A stretch of 64,000 bases of DNA, taken from Sphingomonas sp. PAMC26645 (GTDB lineage Bacteria; Pseudomonadota; Alphaproteobacteria; Sphingomonadales; Sphingomonadaceae). Made by a program: the position numbers and the translations under genes. The stretch lies in NCBI RefSeq assembly GCF_004795835.1, contig NZ_CP039249.1, positions 1,856,501-1,920,500 of the forward strand. The letters are read 5' to 3'. How positions within the stretch are numbered: the first letter of the stretch is position 1; each line of letters opens with the position of its first letter. The notes beneath the pieces were generated by a model that was not told the DNA's origin, made no database searches, and saw only the letters and a list, made by a program, of their open reading frames with translations. Positions 46,152-54,877 of the stretch are shown here, piece after piece.

Positions 46152-46252
46152 ATCGTCATTCCCGCGCAGGCGGGAATCCATACTGGCAAGCGTAGCGGTC
46201 TAACCGCCAGCGTTTGAGAATATGGGTCCCCGCCTCCGCGGGGATGACGATG
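46152..46252. repeat. Diverged family B palindrome between oxidoreductase and corA
   Basis: Outer arms ATCGTCATTCCCGCGCAGGC and CCTCCGCGGGGATGACGAT enclose about 60 bases. It lies between two convergent genes and may end both transcripts. Confidence 0.65.
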
Positions 46253-46265
46253 GTTGTGCCCCTTC

Positions 46266-47234
46266 CTACAGCCACTTCGCCTGCTTGAACTTTACGTATA
46301 GCGCGGCGCAGACGACCCCGATCACGCCCAGCACCACAAAATACCCGTATTCCGTCTTCAACTCGGGCATGTTCTCGAAGTTCATGCCGTAAATCCCCGC
46401 GATCGCGGTCGGGACGGCAAGGATCGCGGCCCAGGCAGCGAGTTGGCGGGTGATCGCGCCGGTACGTTGTTGTTCGAGCAGGTTGCTGAATTCGAACACC
46501 GAGGTCAGCACTTCGCGCAGGCCCTCGACCATCGTCTGCACGCGGCGGACGTGGTCGAGCACGTCGCTGAAATACGGTTTCGCCTCGGTGTCGATGCAGG
46601 GGAGGTCGAGGCGGACGATCTTGCCCGCGACCTCGCCCATCGGGCCCAAGATGCGCTGGAAGCGGATCATCTCGCGTCGGAGCCCGAAGATGCGGACGAT
46701 CTCGTCGCGGCCTAGGAACGCGTCGATCGTGCGTTGTTCCATCGCGAGTACCTCGTCCTCGATGCTCTCGACGATCGGCAGATAGCCGTCGACGACGTAA
46801 TCGAGGATCGCGTGGAGGACGTAATCGACGCCGTTGATCAACAGCGTCGGCGCGGCTTCGAGCTGTTCGCGCAGTGCCTTGTGCGACCGCGCCGAGCCGT
46901 GGCGGACGCTGATGATGTGACTGTGGCCGACGAAGATCGCGGTTTCGCCGTATGCGATCTTGTCGTCCTGGAGCTGGGCGGTGCGCGCGACGACGAACAG
47001 CTGGTCGCCATAGACGTCGACCTTGGGCAGCTGGTCCGCCTTGATCGCGTCCTCCACCGCTAGTGGGTGGAGGTTATACTGGTCCTTCAGCGTCCGCATC
47101 TCGGCGTCGGTCGGGTCGCAGATGCCGATCCAGACGAACTCCGAGCGATCCGCCGGGCAATCGACCTTTTCGTCGATCGAGACCGCGCGGACGCGCTTGC
47201 CATGGCGATAGAGATACGCGGCGACGACCGTCAT
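46266..47234 (-). CDS. corA: Magnesium/cobalt transporter CorA
   Basis: 322 aa. A large cytoplasmic alpha/beta domain is followed by two C-terminal membrane helices. The pore signature GMN is present in AGIYGMNFENMPEL, and the first helix AAWAAILAVPTAIAGIY precedes it. It forms homopentameric Mg2+ channels. The gene lies downstream of the metQ terminus in tandem but about 40 bases away. Confidence 0.94.
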   Translation of the reverse strand: MTVVAAYLYRHGKRVRAVSIDEKVDCPADRSEFVWIGICDPTDAEMRTLKDQYNLHPLAVEDAIKADQLPKVDVYGDQLFVVARTAQLQDDKIAYGETAIFVGHSHIISVRHGSARSHKALREQLEAAPTLLINGVDYVLHAILDYVVDGYLPIVESIEDEVLAMEQRTIDAFLGRDEIVRIFGLRREMIRFQRILGPMGEVAGKIVRLDLPCIDTEAKPYFSDVLDHVRRVQTMVEGLREVLTSVFEFSNLLEQQRTGAITRQLAAWAAILAVPTAIAGIYGMNFENMPELKTEYGYFVVLGVIGVVCAALYVKFKQAKWL

Positions 47235-47272
47235 GGAGCCTCAGGGATTACGCTAACGAGGCCGGGCCGGTA

Positions 47273-48067
47273 TCAGAACGCCGGGAGGACCGCACCCCGA
47301 TAATGCTGCTCGATGAAGGTCTTGGTCGCCGGGCTGCGCAGCGCGGCGATCAGTTTCACGACCCGCGGATCCTTCTCACCGCCGGGCAGGCCGACGACGA
47401 AATTGACGTAGGGGCTGTTCTTGTCCTCGATCGCGAGCGCGTCGCGGACCGGGTTGAGCTTCGCGTCGAGCGCGTAGTTGGTGTTGATCAGCGCGAGATC
47501 GACCTCGCCGAGCGTGCGGGGCAGGGTGGCGCCCTCCAGCTCCTTGAATTGCAGGTTCTTGGGGTTGGTGGCGATGTCGTTGAGGCTCGACAGCGGGTTG
47601 GTTGGGTTCTTGAGCGTGATCAGCCCGGCCTTCTGGAGCAGCAGCAGCGCGCGGCCGCCGTTGCTCGGCTCGTTCGGGATCGCGACGGTCGCGCCGTTGG
47701 GGATCTGCGCGATCGACTTCCACTTGCGCGAATAGGCGCCGAGCGGTTCGACATGGACGCCGGCATAGGTCACGAGATGCGTGCCGCGCGAGGCGTTGAA
47801 CTCGTCGAGATACGGCTTGGTCTCGAAATAGCTGACGTCGATCTGCTTCTGCTCGACCTGGAGGTTGGGCTGGACGTAGTCGTTGAAGACGCGGATCTGG
47901 AGGTCGACGCCTTCCTTGGCGAGCGTCGGCTTGATCGACTCCAGGATTTCCGCGTGGGGCACCGCGGTCGCGGCGACGGTCAGCGTCTTGCCGTCATTGG
48001 TCTTGGTGCCACCGCAGGCGGCTAGCGCGAGCAGCGAGAACGAGGCGAGCAAAATGCGGCGGTTCAT
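47273..48067 (-). CDS. metQ: Methionine ABC transporter substrate-binding lipoprotein MetQ
   Basis: 264 aa. The lipoprotein signal peptide MNRRILLASFSLLALAAC has the modified cysteine at residue 18. The NlpA/MetQ domain shows VAATAVPHAEILE, LQIRVFNDYVQPN, SYFETKPYLDEFN and ALINTNYALDAKLNP. It captures methionine (or analogues) in the periplasm for MetNI. Last gene of the ATP-grasp/LLM/metNIQ set. Confidence 0.93.
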   Translation of the reverse strand: MNRRILLASFSLLALAACGGTKTNDGKTLTVAATAVPHAEILESIKPTLAKEGVDLQIRVFNDYVQPNLQVEQKQIDVSYFETKPYLDEFNASRGTHLVTYAGVHVEPLGAYSRKWKSIAQIPNGATVAIPNEPSNGGRALLLLQKAGLITLKNPTNPLSSLNDIATNPKNLQFKELEGATLPRTLGEVDLALINTNYALDAKLNPVRDALAIEDKNSPYVNFVVGLPGGEKDPRVVKLIAALRSPATKTFIEQHYRGAVLPAF

Positions 48068-48089
48068 GCGAATTCCTAGCGGCGTTAAA

Positions 48090-48752
48090 TTAGCGGCGGG
48101 TGAAGTGGCGGGCGAGCGCGTCGCCGGCATATTGGATGATCTGGACGAGCACGACCAGCAGCACGACGGTGACGACCATGACGTCGGTCTGGAAGCGCTG
48201 ATAGCCGAACCGGATCGCGAGATCGCCGAGCCCGCCTGCACCGACGACGCCCGCCATCGCGGTGAACGAGACGAGCGCGACCGCGGTCACGGTGGCGCCG
48301 GCAATCAGCCCGGGGAGCGCCTCGGGGATCAGCGCGCCGGTGACGATCTGGCGCGTGGTGGCACCCATCGCCTGGACTGCCTCGATCGTGGTGCGGTCGA
48401 CTTCCTTGAGCGATCCTTCGACGAGCCGTGCGTAGAAGGGCGCGGCGCCGACGACGAGCGGGGGGATCGCGCCGGCAACGCCTAGCGAGGTGCCGACGAG
48501 CATCACGGTGAGCGGAATCATCACGATCAGCAGGATGATGAACGGCACCGAGCGGAGGATGTTGACGATGATCCCGAGCACGGCGTTGGCGACGCGGTTC
48601 TGCGACAGCCGGCCCCGGTCGGTGAGGTACAGAAGGACGCCGAGCGGGAGGCCGAACGCGATCGTCAACACGAGTGATCCGCCGAGCATGATCAGCGTGT
48701 CGAGGCAGGCCTGGCCGATGTCCGACCAGTCGATGTTGGCAAAGAAGCTCAT
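48090..48752 (-). CDS. metI: Methionine ABC transporter permease MetI
   Basis: 220 aa with five or six membrane helices. The permease coupling motif [25 protein letters not shown] is present in part (EAxxxGxxxxxxxxxLP-like). The ATG overlaps the metN stop by 4 bases. It forms the membrane channel with MetN. Confidence 0.93.
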   Translation of the reverse strand: MSFFANIDWSDIGQACLDTLIMLGGSLVLTIAFGLPLGVLLYLTDRGRLSQNRVANAVLGIIVNILRSVPFIILLIVMIPLTVMLVGTSLGVAGAIPPLVVGAAPFYARLVEGSLKEVDRTTIEAVQAMGATTRQIVTGALIPEALPGLIAGATVTAVALVSFTAMAGVVGAGGLGDLAIRFGYQRFQTDVMVVTVVLLVVLVQIIQYAGDALARHFTRR

Positions 48753-49483
48753 GCTGCCAGCGCCGCCAGCATGCGCTGCGTTGCCGGGTGCGCGGCGTTG
48801 GCGAAGATGTCGGTAACGTCTCCGGTCTCGACGATGCGGCCGCGCTCGAGGACGGCGACGCGGTCGCAGACGTAGCGGACGACATCCATTTCGTGGGTGA
48901 TGAGGACGATCGTCAGGCCGAGGTCTCGGTTGAGGTCGCGGAGCAGTGTGAGGACCGAGCGGGTAGTTTCGGGGTCTAGTGCGCTAGTCGCTTCGTCGCA
49001 GAGAAGGATGTCGGGATCGGTGGCGAGCGCGCGGGCGATGCCGACGCGCTGCTTCTGGCCGCCGGAGAGTTGGGCAGGGTATTTGGCGGCGTGATTGGCG
49101 AGGCCTACGCGGTCGAGCAGCGCGGCGACTTTCGTCTCGCGCTCGGCCTTGGATACGCCCGCCAGCACCAGCGGGAACGCGACGTTTGCGGCGACCGTGC
49201 GCGACGACAGCAGGCCGAAGTTCTGGAAGATCATGCCGATCCGGCGGCGCAGCGCGCGCAGGTCCGCCGCCGACAAAGCGGCTACGTCGACGCCATCGAC
49301 TTCGACCCGGCCCGACGTCGGGCGTTCGAGCGCGTTGATAAGGCGGATCAGCGTCGACTTGCCTGCGCCGGACTGGCCGATGACGCCAAATACGCCGCGC
49401 GCCGGAATCTCCAGCGACACGCCGTCCAGGGCGGCCGCCTCGCTCGCCGGGTAGGTTTTGATGACGTCGATCAGGCGGATCAT
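48749..49483 (-). CDS. metN: Methionine ABC transporter ATPase MetN (short, no NIL domain)
   Basis: 244 aa. It carries Walker [10 protein letters not shown] (residues 36-44), the Q-loop in MIFQNFGLL, signature LSGGQKQR (about 140) and Walker [15 protein letters not shown]. Enteric MetN has about 100 more residues forming the NIL/ACT-like methionine-sensing domain; that domain is absent here. The start overlaps the LLM stop by 4 bases. Confidence 0.92.
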   Translation of the reverse strand: MIRLIDVIKTYPASEAAALDGVSLEIPARGVFGVIGQSGAGKSTLIRLINALERPTSGRVEVDGVDVAALSAADLRALRRRIGMIFQNFGLLSSRTVAANVAFPLVLAGVSKAERETKVAALLDRVGLANHAAKYPAQLSGGQKQRVGIARALATDPDILLCDEATSALDPETTRSVLTLLRDLNRDLGLTIVLITHEMDVVRYVCDRVAVLERGRIVETGDVTDIFANAAHPATQRMLAALAA

Positions 49484-50496
49484 GCGGTGCCCATGACCTG
49501 CGCGGCGAACCGCTCCATTTCCTCGGCCTGCGGACTCATCTGGAGTAGCAACAGGTCGAGACCGGCGGCTTCGTATTCGGCGACACGCTCCTTCAGCTGC
49601 TCGGGCGTGCCGACCAGGTTGGGACGCAGGCCGCGGTTGGAGACGGAGTATTCCTGGATCTTCAACTCGCGTTCGAGTTGCGTACCTGACAGCCACTGGT
49701 CGAAATTCGCATAGCCGGCGGGGAGTTCGGTGACGCTGGTGATGCGCTCCAGCTCGCGCTTGGCCTCCGCCTCGCTGTCGCGGACGATCGCGTAGGCAGC
49801 CATGCCGTATTGCATCGGCGCGCCGCCAGCTGCCTCGCGTCGCGCCGCCATGTCGGCGATCTTCGGCGCGATCGCGTCGGCGGGGTCGCCGTGCATGACG
49901 TACGCGTCGCACTGCGCGGCGATCATCGCCTTGGCCTTCTCGCTTTCGCCGCCCGCGTAGACGGTCGGGCGCTTGGCGGGCTTGGGCGCGCAGATCGCCT
50001 GTTCGGTGGTGTAGAACTGGCCGGCGAAGTCGAAGCGCTCCTGCGTCCAGAGCCCGTCGACCACGGTCAGCCACTCGGCGGTGCGCGCGTAGCGATCGTC
50101 GTGCTGGTCGAACTGGAGGCCGTATTGCTTGGCTTCGTCCGCCCACCAGGACGACACGACGTTGAGCGCGAGGCGGCTGCCCGAGATCCGATCGATGTTC
50201 GCGGCGGCTTTGGCGAACAGCGCGGGGTGGTGGAAGTTCGGGCGAACCGCGACCATCAGCTCGATGCTGTCGGTCACCGCCGCGAGCGCCGCCGCGGTCG
50301 ACCACGCATCGAGCGCGGGCTGTTCGATGCCCTTGATGTCGTTGAGGTTCAGCTCGGCGATCAGCGTCAGGTCGTAACCCCAGCGCTCGGCGTTCTGCGT
50401 CAGCGCCTTGGTGTACGCCCAGCTCGCCTCCATCCCCTCGTCGGGGACGTTGCGAAGCCAGCCGCCGAAGACGGGAGTCCAGTAACCATAGCGCAT
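49480..50496 (-). CDS. FMN-dependent LLM-class monooxygenase (SfnG/SsuD-like)
   Basis: 338 aa. It is a luciferase-like flavin monooxygenase. Recognisable blocks are [57 protein letters not shown] and [13 protein letters not shown]. The group to which these belong desulfonates alkanesulfonates or dimethyl sulfone with FMNH2. It overlaps metN by 4 bases and shares one base with the ATP-grasp gene, so all are co-translated. It needs a flavin reductase from elsewhere. The substrate is inferred only. Confidence 0.85.
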   Translation of the reverse strand: MRYGYWTPVFGGWLRNVPDEGMEASWAYTKALTQNAERWGYDLTLIAELNLNDIKGIEQPALDAWSTAAALAAVTDSIELMVAVRPNFHHPALFAKAAANIDRISGSRLALNVVSSWWADEAKQYGLQFDQHDDRYARTAEWLTVVDGLWTQERFDFAGQFYTTEQAICAPKPAKRPTVYAGGESEKAKAMIAAQCDAYVMHGDPADAIAPKIADMAARREAAGGAPMQYGMAAYAIVRDSEAEAKRELERITSVTELPAGYANFDQWLSGTQLERELKIQEYSVSNRGLRPNLVGTPEQLKERVAEYEAAGLDLLLLQMSPQAEEMERFAAQVMGTA

Positions 50497-51401
50497 CAGC
50501 GGGCCTTCTCGATCTGTTCGATCAGGTAATCGACGAGGCGGTCGTGGGGATCCCAGCCGAGTGTTTCGAGGGGCTTGGCGACGAAGTTCGACAGCGCGTT
50601 GATGTCGTAGAAGCGCGCGACGCCGTCACGGTCGTCGATCATCACCTCGACACCGCCGACGTCGAGATCAACCGCGTTGGCGATCGCTTCGGCGGCGTCC
50701 TTCAACGTCTGCGAAGGCTCGACCGCGGCCATCCTGATGCCGGAGCCGGGGACGACGCACGCATCCGCCGGGCAGAGATCGAATGCGCCGCCGCCGGCGA
50801 CCTCTATCGCGTAGAGGAATTTGCGGTCGAGCGTCTCGATCCGGGTGATCGCGCCGTCGCGGACGGGGACGTATTCCTGGACCAGCAGGACTCCGTCGAC
50901 GCTGCTTGGCAGGCCGGCGTCGGCGACGGCGGTGCGGAGTTCGTCGAGGCTGTCGAAGCGGACGATGCCTGCGCCGGATCCGCCGATGTTCGCCTTCACA
51001 ACCAGCGGGAAGCGGAGCGTCTGCGCGGCGGGGACGACGTCGGCGGCGCGGTGGACGACGCGTGTCTCGGGGATCGCGAGGCCGAGCGAGGCGATCAGCG
51101 ACAATTGGCGGGCCTTCGAGGCGTCGATCGCGAGCACGTCGGTGCCGTTGATCACGCGCGCGCCAGTGCGCCGCCAGTGATCGAGCATCGCCATCGTGTC
51201 GAAGATCGGATGCTCGTCGTTGCGCAGGAAACTCGACATCGCGATGCGGTTGAAGACGACGGGGGCGGGGGCGCTCTGGTCGGCGGGGTTCCAGAAGCCG
51301 TCCGGCGTCGCGCGCGAGAAGTGGACGCCTCGGCGGTCGAGGGCGGCGAACAGCGGTTCGAACCAGAGCGGGTGCTCGTAGAGAATGGCGAGATCGGTCA
51401 T
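50496..51401 (-). CDS. RimK-like ATP-grasp ligase
   Basis: 301 aa. The ATP-grasp domain is visible: [20 protein letters not shown] (glycine-rich nucleotide loop), [29 protein letters not shown], and the metal-binding [23 protein letters not shown]. Such enzymes join a carboxylate to an amine through an acyl-phosphate. It heads the operon with LLM and metNIQ, which suggests a sulfur- or amino-acid-related conjugate. The substrate is unknown. Confidence 0.85.
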   Translation of the reverse strand: MTDLAILYEHPLWFEPLFAALDRRGVHFSRATPDGFWNPADQSAPAPVVFNRIAMSSFLRNDEHPIFDTMAMLDHWRRTGARVINGTDVLAIDASKARQLSLIASLGLAIPETRVVHRAADVVPAAQTLRFPLVVKANIGGSGAGIVRFDSLDELRTAVADAGLPSSVDGVLLVQEYVPVRDGAITRIETLDRKFLYAIEVAGGGAFDLCPADACVVPGSGIRMAAVEPSQTLKDAAEAIANAVDLDVGGVEVMIDDRDGVARFYDINALSNFVAKPLETLGWDPHDRLVDYLIEQIEKAR

Positions 51402-51515
51402 CGCTCACCGGATACGCATTGCGTGCGGGCGTGCAAACCCAAGCAAAACTTTGCCGCGCGCAATATCGTGTCGCGGGGCCGCTGACAGGAGCGGGGCGAC
51501 GCGGTAGCGTGGCGG

Positions 51516-52136
51516 ATGACCTCCAGATTCGTCACGCTCGCTCTTGCCGTTCTCGGCGCCGTTTCCGTCTCGGCGCAGGAGGCTCCGCTGGCGCCCTCGC
51601 CCGCTGTACCGGCGACCGTCTCGATCGTGATGACGACGAGCGAGGGGCCGATCACGCTGGCGCTGGAGAAGGAGCGTGCGCCGCTGACGACCGCTAATTT
51701 TCTGCGCTATGTCGACCAGAAGCGGCTCGATGGGGTGACGTTCTACCGCGCGATGAAGCTCGGCGCGGACGCGGGGTTGATCCAGGGCGGGCCGCAGGGC
51801 GAGGTGAAACGTCTGCTGCCGCCGGTGAAGCATGAGCCGACCAGCCAGACCGGGCTGTCGCATGTCGACGCGACGATCTCGATGGCAAGGTTTGCGCCGG
51901 GGAGCGCGACGGCGGATTTCTTCATTACCGTCGGGCCGGTGTTGTCGCTCGATGCGAACCCCGCGGGGAGCGGGGATACGGCTGGGTTCGCGGCGTTTGG
52001 GCATGTGGTGGAGGGGATGGACGTGGTGAAGCGCATTCTTGCTGCGCCGACTTCGCCTACTGCCGGGGTCGGGGTGATGAAGGGGCAGATGATCGCCGCG
52101 CCGGTGAAGATTTTGACGGTTCGGCGGGTGAAGTAA
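51516..52136 (+). CDS. Periplasmic cyclophilin-type peptidyl-prolyl isomerase
   Basis: 206 aa. An N-terminal signal peptide (RFVTLALAVLGAVSVSAQ) precedes a cyclophilin domain: ITLALEKERAPLTTANFLRYVD, GVTFYRAMKLG, IQGGPQG, ISMARFAPGSATADFFI and FAAFGHVVEGMDVVKRI. It catalyses proline isomerisation during folding in the periplasm. It is divergent from the ATP-grasp operon, with about 115 bases between the starts. Confidence 0.93.
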   Translation: MTSRFVTLALAVLGAVSVSAQEAPLAPSPAVPATVSIVMTTSEGPITLALEKERAPLTTANFLRYVDQKRLDGVTFYRAMKLGADAGLIQGGPQGEVKRLLPPVKHEPTSQTGLSHVDATISMARFAPGSATADFFITVGPVLSLDANPAGSGDTAGFAAFGHVVEGMDVVKRILAAPTSPTAGVGVMKGQMIAAPVKILTVRRVK

Positions 52137-52150
52137 GCCCACCTCAGCTT

Positions 52151-52254
52151 CCACCCCGGCGGAGGCCGGGGCCCAATTGGGGAACGTTGCTAACGTAGGA
52201 CCGCCAGCAGTTACTCCGGCCTTTCCAATTGGGCCCGGGCCTTCGCCGGGGTGG
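52151..52254. repeat. Long intergenic repeat, family A
   Basis: Same architecture and orientation as 25851-25958, with arms CCACCCCGGCGGAGGCCGGG and CCCGGGCCTTCGCCGGGGTGG and inner CCAATTGGG. It is followed after about 31 bases by a family B element. Confidence 0.85.
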
Positions 52255-52285
52255 TGTGAGGATAGGTCACCCCTCCACTAAATTG

Positions 52286-52335
52286 TCTCCCCGCGAAGGC
52301 GGGGACCCAGTCTGGGCTCCCGCCTTCGCTGGAGA
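52286..52335. repeat. GC-rich palindrome, family B
   Basis: Arms TCTCCCCGCGAAGGCGGGGA and CTCCCGCCTTCGCTGGAGA around CCCAGTCTGGG. It lies between convergent cyclophilin and lipid kinase genes. Confidence 0.85.
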
Positions 52336-52371
52336 ACAAGGAGGCGGGTGGTGCCGCCAGTCGAGCGCGCC

Positions 52372-53256
52372 TCAGGCCGGCGCCATCACCCGGATGATTC
52401 CGGCCGCGACCTTCGCCGTTACCGGGGTCTTCGCCAGCACTTCGCCGTCGATCGAGATTGGCAGCGGGGGGATCGTGTTGATCTTCAGGCTCTTGCCCCG
52501 AAAGTCCCGCACCTTCTCGTGGCGCGACTCGAGCCGGAATACGCTGGCATACCAGTTCTGCACCAGCCGCCGCTTCACATGCCCCATCACCGCCTGCACG
52601 ACGATCTCGCCCGAATCGACCGCCGCTGCGTCGACCAGTTCGGTGCCGCCGTGATACGGCCCGTTCGAGATTCGCACCTCGACGACGCGGATCTTCACCG
52701 CGGTCGGGTCCTCGCCGACGATCAGCGTGAACGGACGGAAGCGCATGTACTGATACGTCGCCCACGCCAGATAGCCGACCTTGCCGAAGACCTTCTTGAG
52801 GCCGTGCGGGACCGTCTCGGCGATCTTCGGGCTGATGCCCATCGCGGCGCAGTTTGCGAAATAATCGCCGTCGATCATGCCGAGATCGATGCGACGTGGC
52901 TTGCCGGTCCGGATCACCTCCACCGCGCCCTCGATATTCAGCGGAATGCCGAGCGTGCGCGCGAAACTGTTGGCGGTGCCGAGCGGTAGGACGCCCAGGA
53001 TTACGTCGTGGCCGACCATCAGGTCGACCAAGCCGCTGACCGTACCGTCGCCGCCGCCGAGGATCAGCAAGTCCGGCTTCTTCGCGAGCGCCCGCAATAC
53101 CGTCGCCTCCAGGTCCTTCGGATCCTCGACGGCATGCGCGTCGACCTCATAAGGCAGCCCCGACATCGCCGCACACGCGCGCTTGAACAGCTTCTGGCCC
53201 TTGCGCGACTTGGCGTTGACGACGAGCGCGGCAGACGTGATCGTATCGTTCGACAT
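52372..53256 (-). CDS. Diacylglycerol kinase-like lipid kinase
   Basis: 294 aa from the ATG at 53256. The DAGK catalytic signature is LLILGGGDGTVSGLVD, followed by LGVLPLGTANSFARTLGIP and a second domain with DYFANCAAMGISPKIAE and PISIDGEVL. It belongs to the YegS/BmrU family, which phosphorylates diacylglycerol, sphingosine-like or related lipids. In a sphingolipid-bearing organism sphingoid substrates are conceivable, but nothing here proves it. Confidence 0.9.
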   Translation of the reverse strand: MSNDTITSAALVVNAKSRKGQKLFKRACAAMSGLPYEVDAHAVEDPKDLEATVLRALAKKPDLLILGGGDGTVSGLVDLMVGHDVILGVLPLGTANSFARTLGIPLNIEGAVEVIRTGKPRRIDLGMIDGDYFANCAAMGISPKIAETVPHGLKKVFGKVGYLAWATYQYMRFRPFTLIVGEDPTAVKIRVVEVRISNGPYHGGTELVDAAAVDSGEIVVQAVMGHVKRRLVQNWYASVFRLESRHEKVRDFRGKSLKINTIPPLPISIDGEVLAKTPVTAKVAAGIIRVMAPA

Positions 53257-53348
53257 AAGGCCCCCAACGCACGGCACGCGGTTTCGCACCCGTAACGCTT
53301 CTCCCGTAAAACTTGATCCGTCGCCGCGCATCCCGCAAAGCCCGCCGC

Positions 53349-54341
53349 ATGACCGCAAGCTATCCCGCGCTTCGCCTCCGTCGCACCCGCGCCTCCGCCT
53401 GGAGCCGCCGCCTCCATGCCGAGACCGTGCTGACTCCCGCCGACCTGATCTGGCCGCTGTTCGTCACCGAAGGAGCCGGCGTCGAGCAACCGATCGCCAG
53501 CCTGCCGGGCGTGTCGCGCTGGTCGGTCGACGGGATCGTCGCGCGTGGCCGCGAGGCGCGCGACCTCGGCATCCCGTGCATCGCCCTGTTCCCGTATACG
53601 CAGGTCGAGCGCCGGACCGAGGATGGTCGCGAGGCGCTCAACCCCGACAACCTCATGTGCCAGGCGATCCGTGCGCTGAAGGATGCGGTGCCCGAGGTCG
53701 GCGTGCTGACCGACGTCGCGCTCGATCCTTATACGAGCCACGGCCATGACGGGCTGGTCGACGCGGCTGGCTATGTCGTCAACGACACGACCGCCGAGAT
53801 GCTCGTCGCGCAGGCGCTCAACCAGGCGAACGCGGGCGCCGATATCATCGCGCCGTCGGACATGATGGACGGCCGGATCGGCATGATTCGCAGCGCGCTC
53901 GAGGCGGAGTCGCACCACAACGTCCAGATCATGTCTTACGCAGCCAAGTACGCCAGCGCGTTCTACGGGCCGTTCCGCGATGCGGTAGGCTCGCGCGGTC
54001 TGCTGAAGGGCGACAAGAAGACGTACCAGATGGACAATGCCAACGCCGAGGAAGCATTGCGCGAGGTCGCGATGGACCTGGCGGAGGGCGCCGACACGGT
54101 GATGGTCAAGCCCGGCCTGCCGTATCTCGACATCATCGTCCGCGTCCGCCAGGCGTTCGAAGTGCCGGTGTTCGCGTACCAGGTGTCGGGCGAATACGCG
54201 ATGATCGAGCACGCCGTCGCAGCGGGTGCGGCGGAGCGCGACGTCATGGTGCTGGAGACGCTGATGTCGTTCAAGCGCGCGGGCTGCTCGGGCGTGCTGA
54301 CCTACCACGCGGCGCATGCGGCGAAATTGCTCGGCGGATGA
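53349..54341 (+). CDS. hemB: Delta-aminolevulinic acid dehydratase (porphobilinogen synthase)
   Basis: 330 aa. It condenses two 5-aminolevulinates into porphobilinogen for heme. The two active-site lysines lie in SYAAKYASAF and MVKPGLPYLD. The metal loop reads DVALDPYTSHGHDG, with Asp/Ala where zinc-type enzymes have three cysteines, marking it as the magnesium-type form of alphaproteobacteria. The stop overlaps the downstream GNAT start by 4 bases. Confidence 0.95.
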   Translation: MTASYPALRLRRTRASAWSRRLHAETVLTPADLIWPLFVTEGAGVEQPIASLPGVSRWSVDGIVARGREARDLGIPCIALFPYTQVERRTEDGREALNPDNLMCQAIRALKDAVPEVGVLTDVALDPYTSHGHDGLVDAAGYVVNDTTAEMLVAQALNQANAGADIIAPSDMMDGRIGMIRSALEAESHHNVQIMSYAAKYASAFYGPFRDAVGSRGLLKGDKKTYQMDNANAEEALREVAMDLAEGADTVMVKPGLPYLDIIVRVRQAFEVPVFAYQVSGEYAMIEHAVAAGAAERDVMVLETLMSFKRAGCSGVLTYHAAHAAKLLGG

Positions 54342-54877
54342 TCGAGACCGAACGGCTGATCTTGCGCGGCTGGCGTGATGACGATGCCGCCTTGCATCAT
54401 GCGATGTGCGCCGATCCGGCGGTGATGGCGTATCTCGGGCCGGCGCCGACGCTGGCCGACTCCACCGCGGTGGTGGCGCGCCAGAAGGCGATGTTCGCCG
54501 ACTATGGCGCGTGCTTCTGGGCGCTCGAACGACGGGATACCGGCGCGTTTATCGGCTGGTGCGGGATCAAGCCCGGCCCGGTCGGTACGCCGATCGACGG
54601 GAAACCCGAGATCGGCTGGAGTCTCGTTCAAAGCGAATGGGGGCAGGGCTATGCGCGGGAGGCAGCGGAGGCTTCCCTCGCCTGGGGTTGGCATGAGCTG
54701 AACCTTCCGACGGTCTGGGCGATCACCGTCCCTGCAAACACGGGCAGCCGCACACTCATGGAACGGCTCGGGATGACGCGCGTGGTCGACGGCGATTTCG
54801 ATCACCCGAAGCTCGCCGAAGGTGACCGCCTTCGCCGCCACATCCTCTACCGGATCGACCGTCCCGCCCATGTCTGA
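54338..54877 (+). CDS. GNAT-family N-acetyltransferase (RimJ/RimL-like)
   Basis: 179 aa. It has the typical acetyltransferase_3 pattern: IETERLILRGWRDDD, FIGWCGI, EIGWSLVQSEWGQGYAREAAEASL (acetyl-CoA binding), TVPANTGSRTLMERLGM. It overlaps hemB by 4 bases and the next gene by 8 bases. Substrate unknown. Confidence 0.88.
   Translation: MIETERLILRGWRDDDAALHHAMCADPAVMAYLGPAPTLADSTAVVARQKAMFADYGACFWALERRDTGAFIGWCGIKPGPVGTPIDGKPEIGWSLVQSEWGQGYAREAAEASLAWGWHELNLPTVWAITVPANTGSRTLMERLGMTRVVDGDFDHPKLAEGDRLRRHILYRIDRPAHV

Noticed and set aside
52211..52765. Minus-strand frame at the lipid kinase end that includes repeat A and B
   Set aside because: It reads through the intergenic palindromes and out of frame across the kinase gene; no start or domain supports it.
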